Positions 10,819 through 22,760 of a DNA stretch of 64,000 nucleotides are shown here, piece after piece (positions within the stretch are counted from its first letter, which is position 1; each line of letters starts with the position of its first letter). Below the pieces are notes generated by a model. That model worked only from the letters and a program-made list of their open reading frames with translations, ran no database searches and was not told where the DNA came from. Both the position numbers and the translations under genes were made by a program. The stretch lies in NCBI RefSeq assembly GCF_000327385.1, contig NW_008708645.1:1330366-1394365 (forward strand). Direction: 5' to 3'. Source of the DNA: Lottia gigantea (Eukaryota > Mollusca > Gastropoda > Lottiidae).

Positions 10819-13440
10819 CCTCCCACCTGTTATAAAGAGCTGTGAACTCCAAGTCATCACACATGGTGTTGTATATATCATTTTAACAAATATTGTAGAA
10901 TTTCATGGAAGTTCTTGTGAGTTGGCCTAATTATGGTCATGTTTTAGTTCACTTAGTAAGAAAAGACCAGAAATTCAAGTGGAAAAACAGGTTGCAATAC
11001 TCCTGCATCAGAATTTGTATTTTATAGGCCCACATGAAATGTGGCCCACATGTATGTTTCCAATCTGTCTGCTTGTCCACAATTTCATGAAATTATTTTT
11101 TAGCATTTGACAATTTTGATTAACAACCATCATGAATTTTTTAATATTTATTATACATTTCTGAAGTAAGTGTATTTGAGAATATTGAAAGCATTTAAGG
11201 AAGAACAATGGAATCCTTTTGAACTATAGTGTCAGCACTAACAGTTTTTAACCAACCTAACCTCATGTCAGAACAAGTTTATTGGTATATTGAATTTTTG
11301 CCAGTTCATCTTAAAATGACCTTGAGCTGATCAAAATATAAACAAAGCACTTATTTTCACCTTGAATTTTGTTTACAGCGGGCAATTTTTAGTCAAAATT
11401 TGGGATCTTTTGGTCAAAATTTCTGAGAGGGATGTATGTATCGCTTTTGTGTCAAATTTATATTTTTTATCAATGCAAAGTAATTCTAAGATTATCAGTA
11501 CTGTTATTCAAATTCACTTTAATAAAAGAGGCAAAATTTGATATACCAAAGAACTTGCTCAGACAATGAGTTCAAAATCATGTAAAGAATAGTGACCTGT
11601 AGATATCTAAATAGATATTCCAGACAATTTTATTATTCTCAATTTCAAAGCCAAAGAGAGTGTTGATTATAGTCAAGTTGTTACATATTGTAAGACGAGA
11701 TGAAAAGAAACAATTAAGAAGCTGACATTGTGAATAAATAACCATTCTTTCAGCATTATTATTTTTATGGCACAAAGTTTGATATCAGTAGACCTTAACT
11801 GGTAGTTTTTAACACAGGATTTTATTTTTATTCTCGTCTTTTCTCAGTACTGATTGATATCCATGTCATGATCTAAGGCAATAAAAAATGGTTGTAAAAG
11901 CTGAAAAATCAAATTAGATTAAGACTTTTGTTGGATAATGGTCCAATGAAATAGATAATTGATCATTCCAAATTCTCTTATTCAAAAGTTTATACAACTA
12001 GTCTGAGAATTTTGTCTTCACATTTTCTGTCCACAACTTTGCAGCTGTAAAAAAAAAACCCAGCCATTTTCGTGAATCATAGGGGTCTGGAGTACTCCGA
12101 TGTAGCAAATTGAACATACCCTAATTTACTTGCTATTTCTTTAGAACTAATAAGAAATGGCTCCTCTAGAAAAAAAATGTTGTGATATTTTTTTTATAAA
12201 AATAAGCTTTTACAAGTTTAGGACATTCAATTTTTTTCAGCTTAAGAAATTCCATAATAGAAATCATATTTAGTCTAGCATTTGACTGCGTCAACAACTC
12301 TTCAATATCGAAGATAAATTTTTAGTGTAATAATAACAAATAATGTGACTGTTTACACAAATCATAAACATAAAATTCCACAAGTTGTTCTTCATGACGT
12401 TGATGATTTAAATAGAGTCAATCAAATCTTAAAATCAACAGGTACATCTATTAAATATTTACAAGTCAAATCAATCATCTGATCTTCAAATCGTGACAAA
12501 ATGTAAATTCCATAACGATTCTTATCTGACCTTTATCAAAGAGAAACCTTATTTTAAACATTTCAAAATTAATATATATAATAAATGTCTATAATACATA
12601 TCCATTGGATATTATGAAACGGAAATGAAGTAGCGCTAACTTCGTTGTTGAATCATTTTCATTTTTATTTTCATTTCTATTTTTCTTTATAACTTGACAG
12701 TGACAACATCTAACCTAATAGCAACTAAAAGGAATAATACCCAAACAAATAGCAGTTATACATCAGACTTGAGCCCAGTTCTACCAAATATCATGAAAAC
12801 TCACATGATCTCAACAGATCCCAAGCTGCAATTTGGCAACCATAATTTGTTAACAAAAATTTTGGTTTCTGTTAGCTGGGTCACAAAAACACATTCACCA
12901 GCTATGTGAACATATGCACAGAGATTGCTTCATAAAGTGCATTGACAACAAATTTATAGGGACAGTAGCATTTAGCAAAAATTTTTCATGTACAATTTTC
13001 AATATTCTTGATAATAGAATTTTGCATATTGCCATTTTAGAGGTAATCTATGAAGATGTCTAAATGTCATTATGTTTTTATAAGAAAATCACTTCCCTTG
13101 ACAAGTTTACAGAGAATATAGGTTAATTTTAACTCTAAATCACAAGTTTACAGATATACTTTCACTTCAATATCTTAATTACATACACTGAGTGGTAGAA
13201 ATCAACAGTCATTATAAAAGAGTTGTCAATTTGCGTCTCAGAGGTCAGGAAGTACACAATCTCTTTTGGGTTTGATAGTAAAATCTTTGAACAAAATGTT
13301 GACAAGCCCCTCTATATTTGAAAAGGTGCCAAGACCAGAGTATAGATAGATGCAGTATAATTAAATGTTGTTCCGTACACTTTATCAGGTCTGTCACATT
13401 TTAGAATAGATCTTGTGACCTGTCACATTTTACATGTATA
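10819..13440. other. AT-rich sequence, no gene seen
   Basis: No domain or long frame. The + frame at 12694-12909 is threonine- and asparagine-rich with no recognisable family, and I do not call it. Confidence 0.55.
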
Positions 13441-13454
13441 CCCCCCCCCCCCCC
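13441..13454. repeat. Poly(C) tract
   Basis: Fourteen consecutive C residues directly after ATGTATA. A homopolymer in AT-rich surroundings, liable to sequencing-length error. Confidence 0.95.
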
Positions 13455-13804
13455 TACCACAATCGAATAACTGTGAAACTGTGATTTAACTGAATGTTTC
13501 CTTTGTTAGGAGGCATCATCTTTAAATAAAGTAAAAATTAATCCTTAACATTGTCACAGTATATTGAAGTATTATACAGAGTATAATGTATTTCATCTAA
13601 AAATAACTTGCAGATTTGAAAAAGATTATCCTTTAAGAAGATGCCATAAAAATGTATTCACTAATTTGAAAATCATGTCTAAGCTTTAGGCCAATATCCA
13701 TTAGAGCAACACAAACTATCAGAATCTTTACATTATCCTGATTAGTTTTAAAGGACATGTTTGACCTGTACAGATATTTCATCTTAACTTCTAATTTTAT
13801 TAGA

Positions 13805-14110
13805 ATTCACATCTCAAACAAGAGAGGCTGTGTTATTTGGGGTACAGAGGGGAGCAGGTGGAGGTTTTCAAATGCCCCCCTAGTAAAATGGTTTGTAACC
13901 CTAATTGTACCCCCACTTCATTTATAACAAATTTCTGAAAACATGATTTTTATACTATTTTCCTCAAAAATATGTGCCGGAAAGCACCAAAGCCATTTCA
14001 AATATTTTCTTAGGGGAAACTCTCTCAGACGCTCAATGAGAGATGCCAACCCGAACAATTATTGTCCCCCCATAAAGTTAGTCTGCCCCCTTTTGGTACC
14101 ACGAGTCAGT
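13805..14110 (+). repeat. C-rich dispersed repeat, copy 1
   Basis: A stretch with repeated runs of C and G in otherwise AT-rich DNA. The segment CAAAAATATGTGCCGGAAAG (about 13966) continues into CACCAAA and matches 17128-17155 with few changes. A third possible copy is at 21.7 kb. It is non-coding; the class is not recognised. Confidence 0.45.
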
Positions 14111-15044
14111 ATTACATGAAAATTTTGCTTAGTTTGATAGTTATCTAGAAATATATATCAGAAGATAACCAAGCCAAAAGATCGAATTTCTAATGTATTG
14201 GAAAGCATGCCCTAAATCAACCCACAATTCACTGATCAATGGCTTTACAGTTTAATAAATAGAAAGTATGTCTCTTAAAGCATAATGTTCAGGGTATTTA
14301 AGATTTTTTTTATCAAAGTAGATCAAATTTTGATTTAGCATTGAGCTGAACATGTATTTTAATAACAATATAACAATAAAACAAAATCAAAATCTGAACA
14401 ATTTTCTTGTTTATGGTAGACTTCAACCATTAAACAAAAACACCTTAACTTAAGTAGATATCTCTTCATTTAAATCTATCATGTTATATCAATTAATCAT
14501 TTTCTAAGTTAGATTTCAGCAAATGTTTATCAGAAATATTTCATGCCAATGCTCTATACAGTATATTTATGTCGGAGAGAGTGTGTGTTTGTGTGTCTTT
14601 GTAACTAAATTCATACTAATAGTGTAATATTCACATAATTAATAAGCTTACCTATAGCTCTGTGACCTAGGCCGGTGTTTTCATTGAGACTCATCTCAAT
14701 ACACCCTAATACAAAACAAAACTGTATAGCTCAAACTTGTCCTTTAGAGAAGCACATTACTGGATCCATGAGAATTCAATACATCCATTAGCTAATATCA
14801 AACACTTACTATAAACATAAATAATAACATAACCAATGTAAGATAATCAGTATAAATGTTTCATTTGAAGCTTTTAGCATTAAATTAAATATTAACAATA
14901 TTTACAACTTTCATTTTCTTACTGTCACTTAAGTTAAACCATAATGGTTTTAATATAGACAAATTCTAACAGATTTCATTTTGAAAAGAGACAAGTTTTA
15001 ATATTTCTGCTAATATTAAGGTGGATTATATCCAAGGTAGAGCT
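14111..15044. other. AT-rich sequence, no gene seen
   Basis: A short GT-rich simple repeat occurs near 14580-14600. Otherwise nothing is recognisable. Confidence 0.55.
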
Positions 15045-15195
15045 GCCCTCACACCATAGCTATCATCAGTTACACAAGGTTTTGAATAGTGAAAGTGGTC
15101 ATGATTTCCGAATGCAACCCCTCACTCAGTTGCATGAGAGTCACTATTTTTATTCACAATCATTCACAACTGATGATCTCTATGGTGTGAAGGCC
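15045..15195. repeat. Foldback MITE (about 150 bp)
   Basis: The arms at 15045-15071 and 15168-15195 are reverse complements apart from single-base differences: TCACACCATAG then TATCATCAGTT on the left, and AACTGATGAT then CTATGGTGTGA on the right. The interior also pairs, with GAATAGTGA and TCATG against CATGAGAGTCACTATTTTTATTC, so most of the element can fold into one imperfect hairpin. It is non-coding. The superfamily is unknown because target duplications are not obvious. Confidence 0.75.
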
Positions 15196-17039
15196 CCTTG
15201 AGCATATATGTGGATTTACAAATTTGTATTTCTTTTTTATTAATTTATTATTATTTTTTGTCATGAGGCATGACTCTTTTGCCTATATATAGTTACAACC
15301 TGTATTTGGTGGTATATGATTTGTAATTGTCCATTAAAGCTCAATCAAAGATGCCATTAATTTCTTCACAGCCAAGCTCAAGTAAAGGTGTCTTTAACAT
15401 TGTTGACTGACTAACTTAACATCACCATTAGCCTAATAGTTTAATTGGCTGTGAAATTTGATGGACAAAGACGTGTCGAACATAAGAACACAAGCCTATT
15501 TTGGGGTCAATCTCTCCCAGTTTGCCTTTAATTGAAGTCCAAATATTAAGATGTGATCATTCATTGAGATCAAGTGTTGTGTAAATTGTCCAGATGGCAC
15601 AGTCCAGATTAAGACACATTAAATGGTCAGATTGATCTGATTTGCCCAAACAGTCAAATTTTGATTGATTAAGCCAGGGATTTTCAAGCTTCTATTTCTT
15701 TTACCCTTTTCAGGTTCCTCGATCAATTGCATTACCCCTACAAACCCTTACTATTTTTGTGATTTTCTCTAGTTCACTTCAGAGAATATAGACTGGCTGA
15801 ATAGAACGACTTATAATATTATTGTCCAAATATGCTGGACTACAAAGCGCCTCATTACCCCCAAAATATATCAAACTTAAGTCCTTGGGAGTAATTACCC
15901 CCAGAATTAAGCTGAACAACTTTTGCAGATTTTTTTGCTAACTGGTCTATATTTTGGAATCAAATATCCAGGAACCATAGTTTCCCCAAATTTTTCTTTG
16001 GATAATTTAAGTGGTCTGTCAACTGATAGATCAATCACTAAAACTGCCATATTTCATTTTAGAAAAAAATTGAGAAATGGGGCTAATGGTATGGACACAC
16101 AAACAGTTTTGATCATCAATTTTTGTAGCCGTCTTGTACCATGAGTATGTATGCCCACAATTTAACAACAGAATTATCACATTGCGACAGGATTTATAAT
16201 ATCAATTCAGTTTGATATTTCCTTGATTGTTTTATCTTCTGCACGAGAGAGAGCATCATCAACCAATTAAGATTCATTTTCTTTTTAATTGCATATAGTG
16301 GAAAACAACTGAATTTTTGGCTCCTAGAGCGCTTGCAGTCGCTTGGCGAAACTCATGACAAGACTATATTCAGCGATGAAAATCAAAAACTCTTCATGTG
16401 CCATTAGCAACACACAAGTCAACTGAAATAATCTTTAGTTTAATCAATTATGCATATAGAATAAGTAGATCCTTTGTCTTCATTAGCCAATTAGATGCAG
16501 GCAAAGTAAGATGTAAAACTTCATTAATTCTGTTTCATAAGTAAATTCTATTATAGGTTTCAATTGTCAAACACAAATGTAATTTCTAATACAAAGGTAA
16601 GTTGCCATGCAATGTAACTAAAACTGTTTTTATTTTAAATAATTCATAATTGTGATCTAAATAACTTTGAAAAACATAATATCACTAAGATCACATCATA
16701 ATTGATTAATTCTTTTTATAAAGAATGAAATAATACCGTAGTAAAGGGTCACCTTATTAATAGTAAAAAGCAACCATCTACAACCTAATTGACTATTGAC
16801 CATATTCTGAGGACCACTGCTTGTATTAGATCATACAGGGCACAGCAGGTTAATCTCACCAACCAAATTTGGACAGACGGTCAGATTTTCAATTGAATGA
16901 GTATTGAATTTACTGTAAAGGATGAAACAATTACTATGATCTAGCTAGTGAACAGATGCATTAAGAGGATAGCCAAGATTGTGAAGATATTGAGAGTAGA
17001 AGAATAAACAATCTCTGTTTGGAAAGATATTGGATATTT
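15196..17039. other. AT-rich sequence, no gene seen
   Basis: The longest frame, 15923-16144 on the + strand, has no recognisable motif. A short CCCC-bearing stretch at 15700-15905 may be diverged repeat. Confidence 0.5.
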
Positions 17040-17280
17040 GAACCCAGTGGTGGCACCCAGAAAAATAATTTTGCACTCCAATTTCATTTGTGTGAAATTT
17101 CAAAATCAGATTTTTATATGTTTTTGCCCAAAAATATGTGTTAGAATGCACCAAATCAATACGTTTTTTTCAAAATGACGCTTCCACATTTAGAATCTCA
17201 ACTCCAATAGGCCACCCCTATTAATTACTAAAGTTCCAACAGGCTAACGACACCGCTGTTTAAACCCAGTTTAAAAATAG
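17040..17280 (+). repeat. C-rich dispersed repeat, copy 2
   Basis: Begins with CCAGTGGTGGCACCCAGAAA and contains CCCAAAAATATGTGTTAGAA followed by TGCACCAAA, matching copy 1 near 13966. It is adjacent to a short reversed repeat end at 17290-17320 (ACACCCACAATTGTGATGG) that resembles the tails of the tandem-unit elements. Confidence 0.45.
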
Positions 17281-17539
17281 TGATGACCATCGTAATACAC
17301 CCACAATTGTGATGGCAGCCAACAAACATTACAACAAGAACTTAATCTAATCCGCCAAGCCAAAGGCCCAGAAACCAAACAACCTGAATAGTGTATTAAA
17401 GATTATTATTTTATTTGGCCTCAATTCAAAAAATTACATCCATTTTTGAATAAAATCTATCATTCTCTGGGCTGTGGAGAATCTATCTTCTAGAGAAAAG
17501 TCAAGGTATACTTTTTAAGTGTCACTCCGCCAACCACCT

Positions 17540-18215
17540 TTGCACCTCTGTCACGCGTCATAGAACAGAACTCGGAATTGGTACAAGCAGAAAAGCAAAA
17601 CGCGTTCACCAAATTGAATGGTCTTAGACCACTTAAAACTAACTAAGATATGTGAATTTCCGAATGATACATCTATTATACATAACTACTTGTTCAAAAT
17701 TATTAGCTGACCTTGGTACCAAATTTCCTACACAAAAGAAAAATGCTATCAAAAAGTAACACCAATACATTGAGTCATTTTCATTTATTTAAGTTCAAAA
17801 ATGAACAGAGCTCTATCAAAATAGGGGGCAAAACCCGTTTTTGACAATGGGGATTTAATCTACTCATCAAGCCTTTTAAAACAAGTTTCAGTTCCATAGT
17901 TTCTGAGTGAGGGAAATCAAAATCGAGCAAACTATGCCAAAGTTTGACACCGTAAATATAATTCTTAATCGATACAACAGACTCGAAACTTTGACTGAGA
18001 AATTGAGCATAGAGTACAACATTATTTAATGAAGTGGGTAAGGGTTTCAACTCAAAAGAGAAATTAATTTCTCCACTGAGTGTAGAGGTTTTTAGTAGTA
18101 CCCTCTGCAAGACCTGTTGTGCAGATTTCTTGGCATCATCCTTTAAGGATTTAAACAAACAATCTTTTGTTGCCGTTTGATCCTTGATCTCAGCCAGCTT
18201 TCTGCAACTCTCTAA
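17540..18215 (-). mobile_element. Tyrosine-recombinase (YR) element fossil
   Basis: The minus-strand reading at 17781-18158 (125 residues) looks like the N-terminal helical, SAM-like part of a mobile-element tyrosine recombinase: LYAQFLSQSFESV, then SIKNYIYGVKLWHSLL, then LKLVLKGLMSRLNPH and KRVLPPILIEL. Further recognisable catalytic-domain sequence follows down to about 17560 (VSFKWSKTIQFGERVL). Such recombinases occur in Crypton DNA transposons and in DIRS/Ngaro retroelements; I cannot tell which from this fragment. The copy is broken at a few points and lacks both ends, and it is treated as a fossil. The high-coordinate side runs directly into a tandem-unit element end. Confidence 0.75.
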
Positions 18216-18240
18216 CAGTTCTTACATTTCCTTGGTGTTT

Positions 18241-18420
18241 ACAACACATTTTTAAAATAAATATCATCGTGTTTTCAAGAATTAGGGCAATAACTCCTTT
18301 GAAATAATTTTTGATTTGTCTCATTTTCAATAGGGTTCATTTGTTCAGCTCTTTATCTGTCCACAACAATTGTGGATAGACGGACAGACAGACAGACATT
18401 AATGTGAGGGCGTATAAAAA
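18241..18420 (-). repeat. Head end of a tandem-unit (pearl/Helentron-like) element, reversed
   Basis: Contains the family blocks TTTTCAATAGGGTTCAT, then CAATTGTGGATAGACGGACA, then a palindromic-type ATTAATGTGAGGGCGTATAA end. These are the same blocks, in the same order, as at 24.7-24.9, 35.2-35.3 and 48.0-48.2 kb. Only the head-proximal unit is present, so the copy is truncated on its low-coordinate side, where it meets the YR fossil. Confidence 0.7.
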
Positions 18421-18519
18421 GGATGAAATTTTTAACAGTAATTTTTAATATCTATTAACAACAATATAATATTTTAAATTATATCACAAATTCCCAAAAA
18501 GGGGAAACCAATTAAAACT

Positions 18520-18600
18520 ATATTATTGTCCTGTTATTTGACGTTTCGGCTTACTGCCTTCTTCAGAAACACCCAAAATAGATCTCGATCACATCTTATT
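18520..18600 (-). repeat. Penelope-type terminal fragment with hammerhead-like core
   Basis: The reverse complement of 18543-18566 reads CTGAAGA, an extra A, a 3-bp GGC/GCC stem with loop AGTAA, then GAAAC. This resembles the conserved hammerhead ribozyme core (CUGANGA, stem II, GAAA) that is known in the terminal repeats of Penelope-like retroelements. The extra A before stem II departs from the canonical core, so catalytic activity is doubtful. No coding part is attached. Confidence 0.45.
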
Positions 18601-18652
18601 CCGTTATTTTACTAACTATTTAAAGTTTTCAATAGTCAAACTTTAAATAGTT

Positions 18653-20223
18653 TAAGGCAGAACTCTAGCAATAATATTCTAGTAAAATTTCTATTCTAAA
18701 ATGACTATTTTTCATTACAGAGATGTATTGTTCAAGTCAGATCAAAGTTATAATTTACAGAAAATAATATAGAAATTATACTAAAAAGAAAATTCTCATG
18801 CTCATTTTTAGTCATTCTATTTTTTTTTTATAAAAACACATTTCACATTCTCTTTGAAATCTACATGCAAAGAAAGTGTGTTTTTATTTCTAGATCAAGG
18901 TATTTAGCTTATTGGCCTTTTATAGATGCCATCCTTTGATGTTTAATCTGTATTTTCTATAGGGAAAGCATGGATTCATTGATCAGCTTCATCAAAGTTG
19001 ATAGACAATTTCACTTTCAATTTATATTGCTTGACAATATTTGATGATTTTGCAGAGTTAATGAGACATTGACCTGAATGCTTGGCTAGCATGGGTATCT
19101 TTAAATCTCAGATAAGTCTACTTAACATACAGGCCTGTAGCCATTCTAGATTGATTGGAGGGGGTTTCTATTATCAGACCATAAATTCAGTATATTCTAT
19201 ATTGGTCTTAAAAAAGTCAAAAATGATAGGGAAAGTTGAAAGGGAAAACTGATAATATGACTTTAAACAATTTGCCAGGTGTTAACTGTCATTTTAAGAG
19301 ATATTCTCAAGTGAAGAAAATTATAAGCATATTTTCTGATAACAATCTTTTTACACTTATCAAAGTGAAATAAGTTTTCACATGGCTTCTTTTTTCTACT
19401 GTTTTCTCACACCTAACATAACCTATGTCTTAAAAATTAATTTCACTTTTATCAAGGCTGTTGATTAATCTGTATTTGCCAGTCATGTCTGGTTGAAGTT
19501 TGAGCTATGCAAATGTGCTATGTTGTTTGCATTTTTCATGCATTTTTGATGAAAATTGGTACAAGATCTTAAATTGCATTGTTTTTAAAATCAAACTCCC
19601 TTAATAATTTGTTTCTAATGACAACAAATTCAAATCTCTTTCTCAAAACCATCATTTAGACAAATCATTTACGTACAAAACAATGAAGAGCCAAAACAAA
19701 CAGAAGTTCAGTACTCCGAGCTACGAGCAGTATTGCAGATATATCCATATTCTGATTAATAGTCAAACAGTCAAATTCTGCCTTGTATTGGATTTGGATA
19801 AAATCAGAAGGAAAATCAGATCAACTACATTTATCACAATCGTAAGTTAGATAAGAAACATAAATCTGTCAAAGAATTGTCAAATAATTTTTATAGGGTA
19901 CTATTTAAACCCCATAATTCTTATCACACTCGCATTCCAGATCAAAATTAGTAGGTTACAATGTAAAAACAATATGGCAGCTCCCGTAAACAATGATGTT
20001 GTTGCTTTGCAAGGTACTAATGATATTAACATTAGGAAAATCAGATACTGTACTTTATGATTGTTGTTGACAAATTAAATGAGTTTATTATGGTTGTTTG
20101 TGGTGTATTTAGGCTTATTAGTCTTTATCGCTATAACTTATAACATAAACATACAACCCTCTTGTGGTTTTTCTGACATTTTAACACTAAACAATAAAGG
20201 CCACAATACAAAGAATCTTGGTT
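18653..20223. other. AT-rich sequence, no gene seen
   Basis: No recognisable coding or repeat. A 15-bp perfect inverted repeat with a 9-base loop lies just before, at 18614-18652. Confidence 0.55.
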
Positions 20224-20508
20224 AAAAAGGTTTTGAAAGGGAATGTAAATTTTACGTGTAGAGGCAACACTAATATCTTTGCACCTTTACGATTTTCAAT
20301 CAGACGTCTGTGGTAATTATACTAAAAGTAAGCGCAAAAGCTGATATTGATATATTAAAGTGGAATTCCAAGAGCCAAAGAGATCTGGCTTAAAATGAAA
20401 TGAAATGAAATGAATGGAGTTTTACATCTTACTTTTCTACAGCTTCAAATGAGAATAGTCTAAATTGATGATATCAGTGTCCTTGAGAAAATCCCCTTAG
20501 GATCATTA
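20224..20508. repeat. MITE-B copy carrying an internal insertion
   Basis: The left part shows the AATCAGACGTCTGTGG block; the right part (20463-20508) shows GATGATATCAGTGTCCTTGA and AAAATCCCCTTAGG, the mirror of the left end. Between them, 20393-20440 is a different dispersed repeat (AAATGAAATGAATGGAGTTT), also present near 38253, which interrupts the MITE. Confidence 0.55.
20393..20440 (+). repeat. Dispersed ATGAA-rich repeat, copy 1
   Basis: A short AAATG tandem run followed by AATGGAGTTTTACATC. The same arrangement is at 38251-38284 with C and G changes. It could be one end of a SINE or MITE; too short to classify. Confidence 0.5.
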
Positions 20509-21668
20509 ACAGCAAGCTTAATAACACACATTAAAAAAATACCTATTTGAACATCATGTTCTGAATTTAAATCTATTGGTGAGCTGCAAGATGGAAGGCA
20601 GATGGCAAAACAAACCTCCATGTAACCTACTTCAGATTCAAAAATCCGGAACAAGTCTGTAAAAAAAATTATTGGATTTTATCTAACCAGACAAAACAGA
20701 CTTGACGTTTGGTAATGATGGGAGACAAAATTACTTATTTGAATCATTTGGTTAAAATTTACTGGAATTCATTGTATGAATCTCAACTGGGGGCTCAAAA
20801 GGAATAATTAAAAAGCCATGAAGAAAACTGCATGTTTCAATTTCTCTGTTTCATATAACTTGTTATATCATTATTAGGACAAGATAGTTCAAGTGAGGAC
20901 TAACTGTATATTACTATCACTGTAGCCTAATACCTTTACCAAACATAGTACTTCATTAACCCTATGAACACTGAGTGTAAATAAAAAAAACTGTCATATA
21001 TTGAACTCCCAGTAATATAACTTAAAACGTATGATGTTCATGTTATGTGAGGTCACTTAGTTACGATCATTTTACTTGAAGCTTAGGTACCGGTATAGCA
21101 ACTTAGGTTCCTGTATAGATGTAATTATGGCTGCTAGGGTTCTTAAAATTCTAGGGAATATAAAATATAGTTGGAACGACCTTGCTAAATAAATAAAAAA
21201 ATATATTAGAAAATATTTCAGCTAGCACAAAATACATATTGTTACCTATTAACACAATCATAAACATAAAACAGTTCACAAAACCACATGGTAGGTTAAT
21301 GTTAAAGTGATACTATCCTCTAGTTTTCAAATTCTGTTTGTTATAAAGACAGAAGCTACAGATTTATCCTATGAGGATTAATGGAATCTAAAACAAGTTT
21401 AAAATTGACTAAGTCCCAAAATCAGAGTTATCATTTGATTTTGGTAAATTTATGAGATCTCAATCAAAATTGTTAAACAGGCTAAAAGTTCTCAGTCCAA
21501 AGCCGAATGTGATAAATATGTGATCATTTACTTTACAGTAAACCAAGGGGTCTGAAAACAATTGTTCTATCTTCATCTCCTTCTTGAGGAAGTTGAATTT
21601 AGAGCATGTAATCACCCGCATATAAACAACAATGGTACTGAAACAAGACGAAATTCTGTGGGACAGAA
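20509..21668. other. AT-rich sequence, no gene seen
   Basis: No domain in any frame. Frames on both strands near 21.5-21.8 kb are created by the poly(G) and C-rich repeat and are not genes. Confidence 0.55.
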
Positions 21669-21685
21669 GGGGGGGGGGGGGGGGG
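21669..21685. repeat. Poly(G) tract
   Basis: Seventeen consecutive G residues, directly before the C-rich repeat copy 3. Length is prone to sequencing error. Confidence 0.95.
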
Positions 21686-21812
21686 AATATCTCAAGATTG
21701 CCCAAATTTCTAACCTAGTTATGAGATTTTTGCCCGAAAAACATTCTGGAGGGGGACGCCTGCCCCCTCTGTCCCACCTTTGGCTGTACCACTGCTGTGG
21801 GAAAGTGTAAAG
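21686..21812. repeat. C-rich dispersed repeat, possible copy 3
   Basis: Contains TTTTTGCCCGAAAAACATTC and runs of G and C around GACGCCTGCCCCCTCTGTCC. It resembles the TTTTTGCCCAAAAATATG block of copy 2. Similarity is limited to short blocks, so the family link is weak. Confidence 0.35.
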
Positions 21813-22440
21813 ATTGATTATTAGGCATGCACAGCTATCCATTCTAGGTACAGTTACCATTAACATTAAATCAATTTATCAAATCTTTTCTGTTCTGTTC
21901 CAAGACTACCTCCTCAAGATGGACCAGAATTGGAACGGTTCTCAGATCACTAGCTCCTTTATATTACACGGAATTCATCCATTCCGTTCTGAGAGCGTGC
22001 AATTTTAGTAATGTAAAAGGGGGTTGTAGATACTAAGATGATAGTATACCTTTAAGAGATAAACTCTTTACCTACCCACAGTACTGAAAGCAAATTATAA
22101 TGGTTCAATTATGTCATTATTATAATGTTTATGACACTTAACTATAGAGGATCATGTTTTGATATCCTGGGGTGGTAAAAATACAATTATAAGTGATATA
22201 TAGAGACTGGTGATGTGTTATTTTAACATGCTGTAACTATATGGAATATGATCTGTTTCAATGTGTGATACATGGCAGAAATTTGTTGCTCATTAGTCTA
22301 GACATGAGTCGAAATCTTTTAGGTGGAAAAAATACTATAAAAATAAAGATGATAGAGATACTAAGGCTGTTATTTTGAAATGTCTCTTCAGGGAAATATA
22401 GTCCTCATTAAATCTGACTTTCTAAATTTCTTCATTCAAT
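21813..22440. other. AT-rich sequence, no gene seen
   Basis: The frame at 21814-22008 has no recognisable motif. Confidence 0.55.
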
Positions 22441-22760
22441 TTTAACATTTGAGCCATTTTGGGGGATTAATTTAGGTGTTGAATATATATAAATTTCAAT
22501 TACTTGTTGAAAAACATTTATATATTTCTATTTCTATATGTAAGCAGAAGTCTGTCAACTAATTCCTTCATATATACTTTAAACTAGAAATTTCACTTTC
22601 TATATCAGTATGGTGGAGTCTTAAGAAAAGCCAGTTGTCATTAAAACTTTTCAGAATTTCTGAATCATAATCATATTGATAAGTTGGCATACTACGTTTT
22701 TGCATTTGTGCTGAGCAACTGACATTAACTGAGCTGAGTTTGACTAATCTATGATTACTC
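22441..22760 (+). repeat. MITE-A copy (diverged)
   Basis: Starts with GAGCCATTTTGGGGGATTAA and carries CTTCATATATACTTTAAACT, AGAAATTTCACTTTCTAT and TATGGTGGAGTCTTAAGAAA, the last shared most closely with the 45.2-kb copy. The right terminal TGTCCCTTTA is not preserved. Confidence 0.6.

Noticed and set aside
18614-18652. 15-bp perfect inverted repeat as a terminator or microRNA precursor
   Set aside because: AT-only arms of this length arise readily in AT-rich DNA, and there is no transcript context.
21460-21866. Overlapping frames on both strands around 21.5-21.8 kb
   Set aside because: They are produced by the poly(G) tract and the C-rich repeat, which give runs of Pro or Gly.
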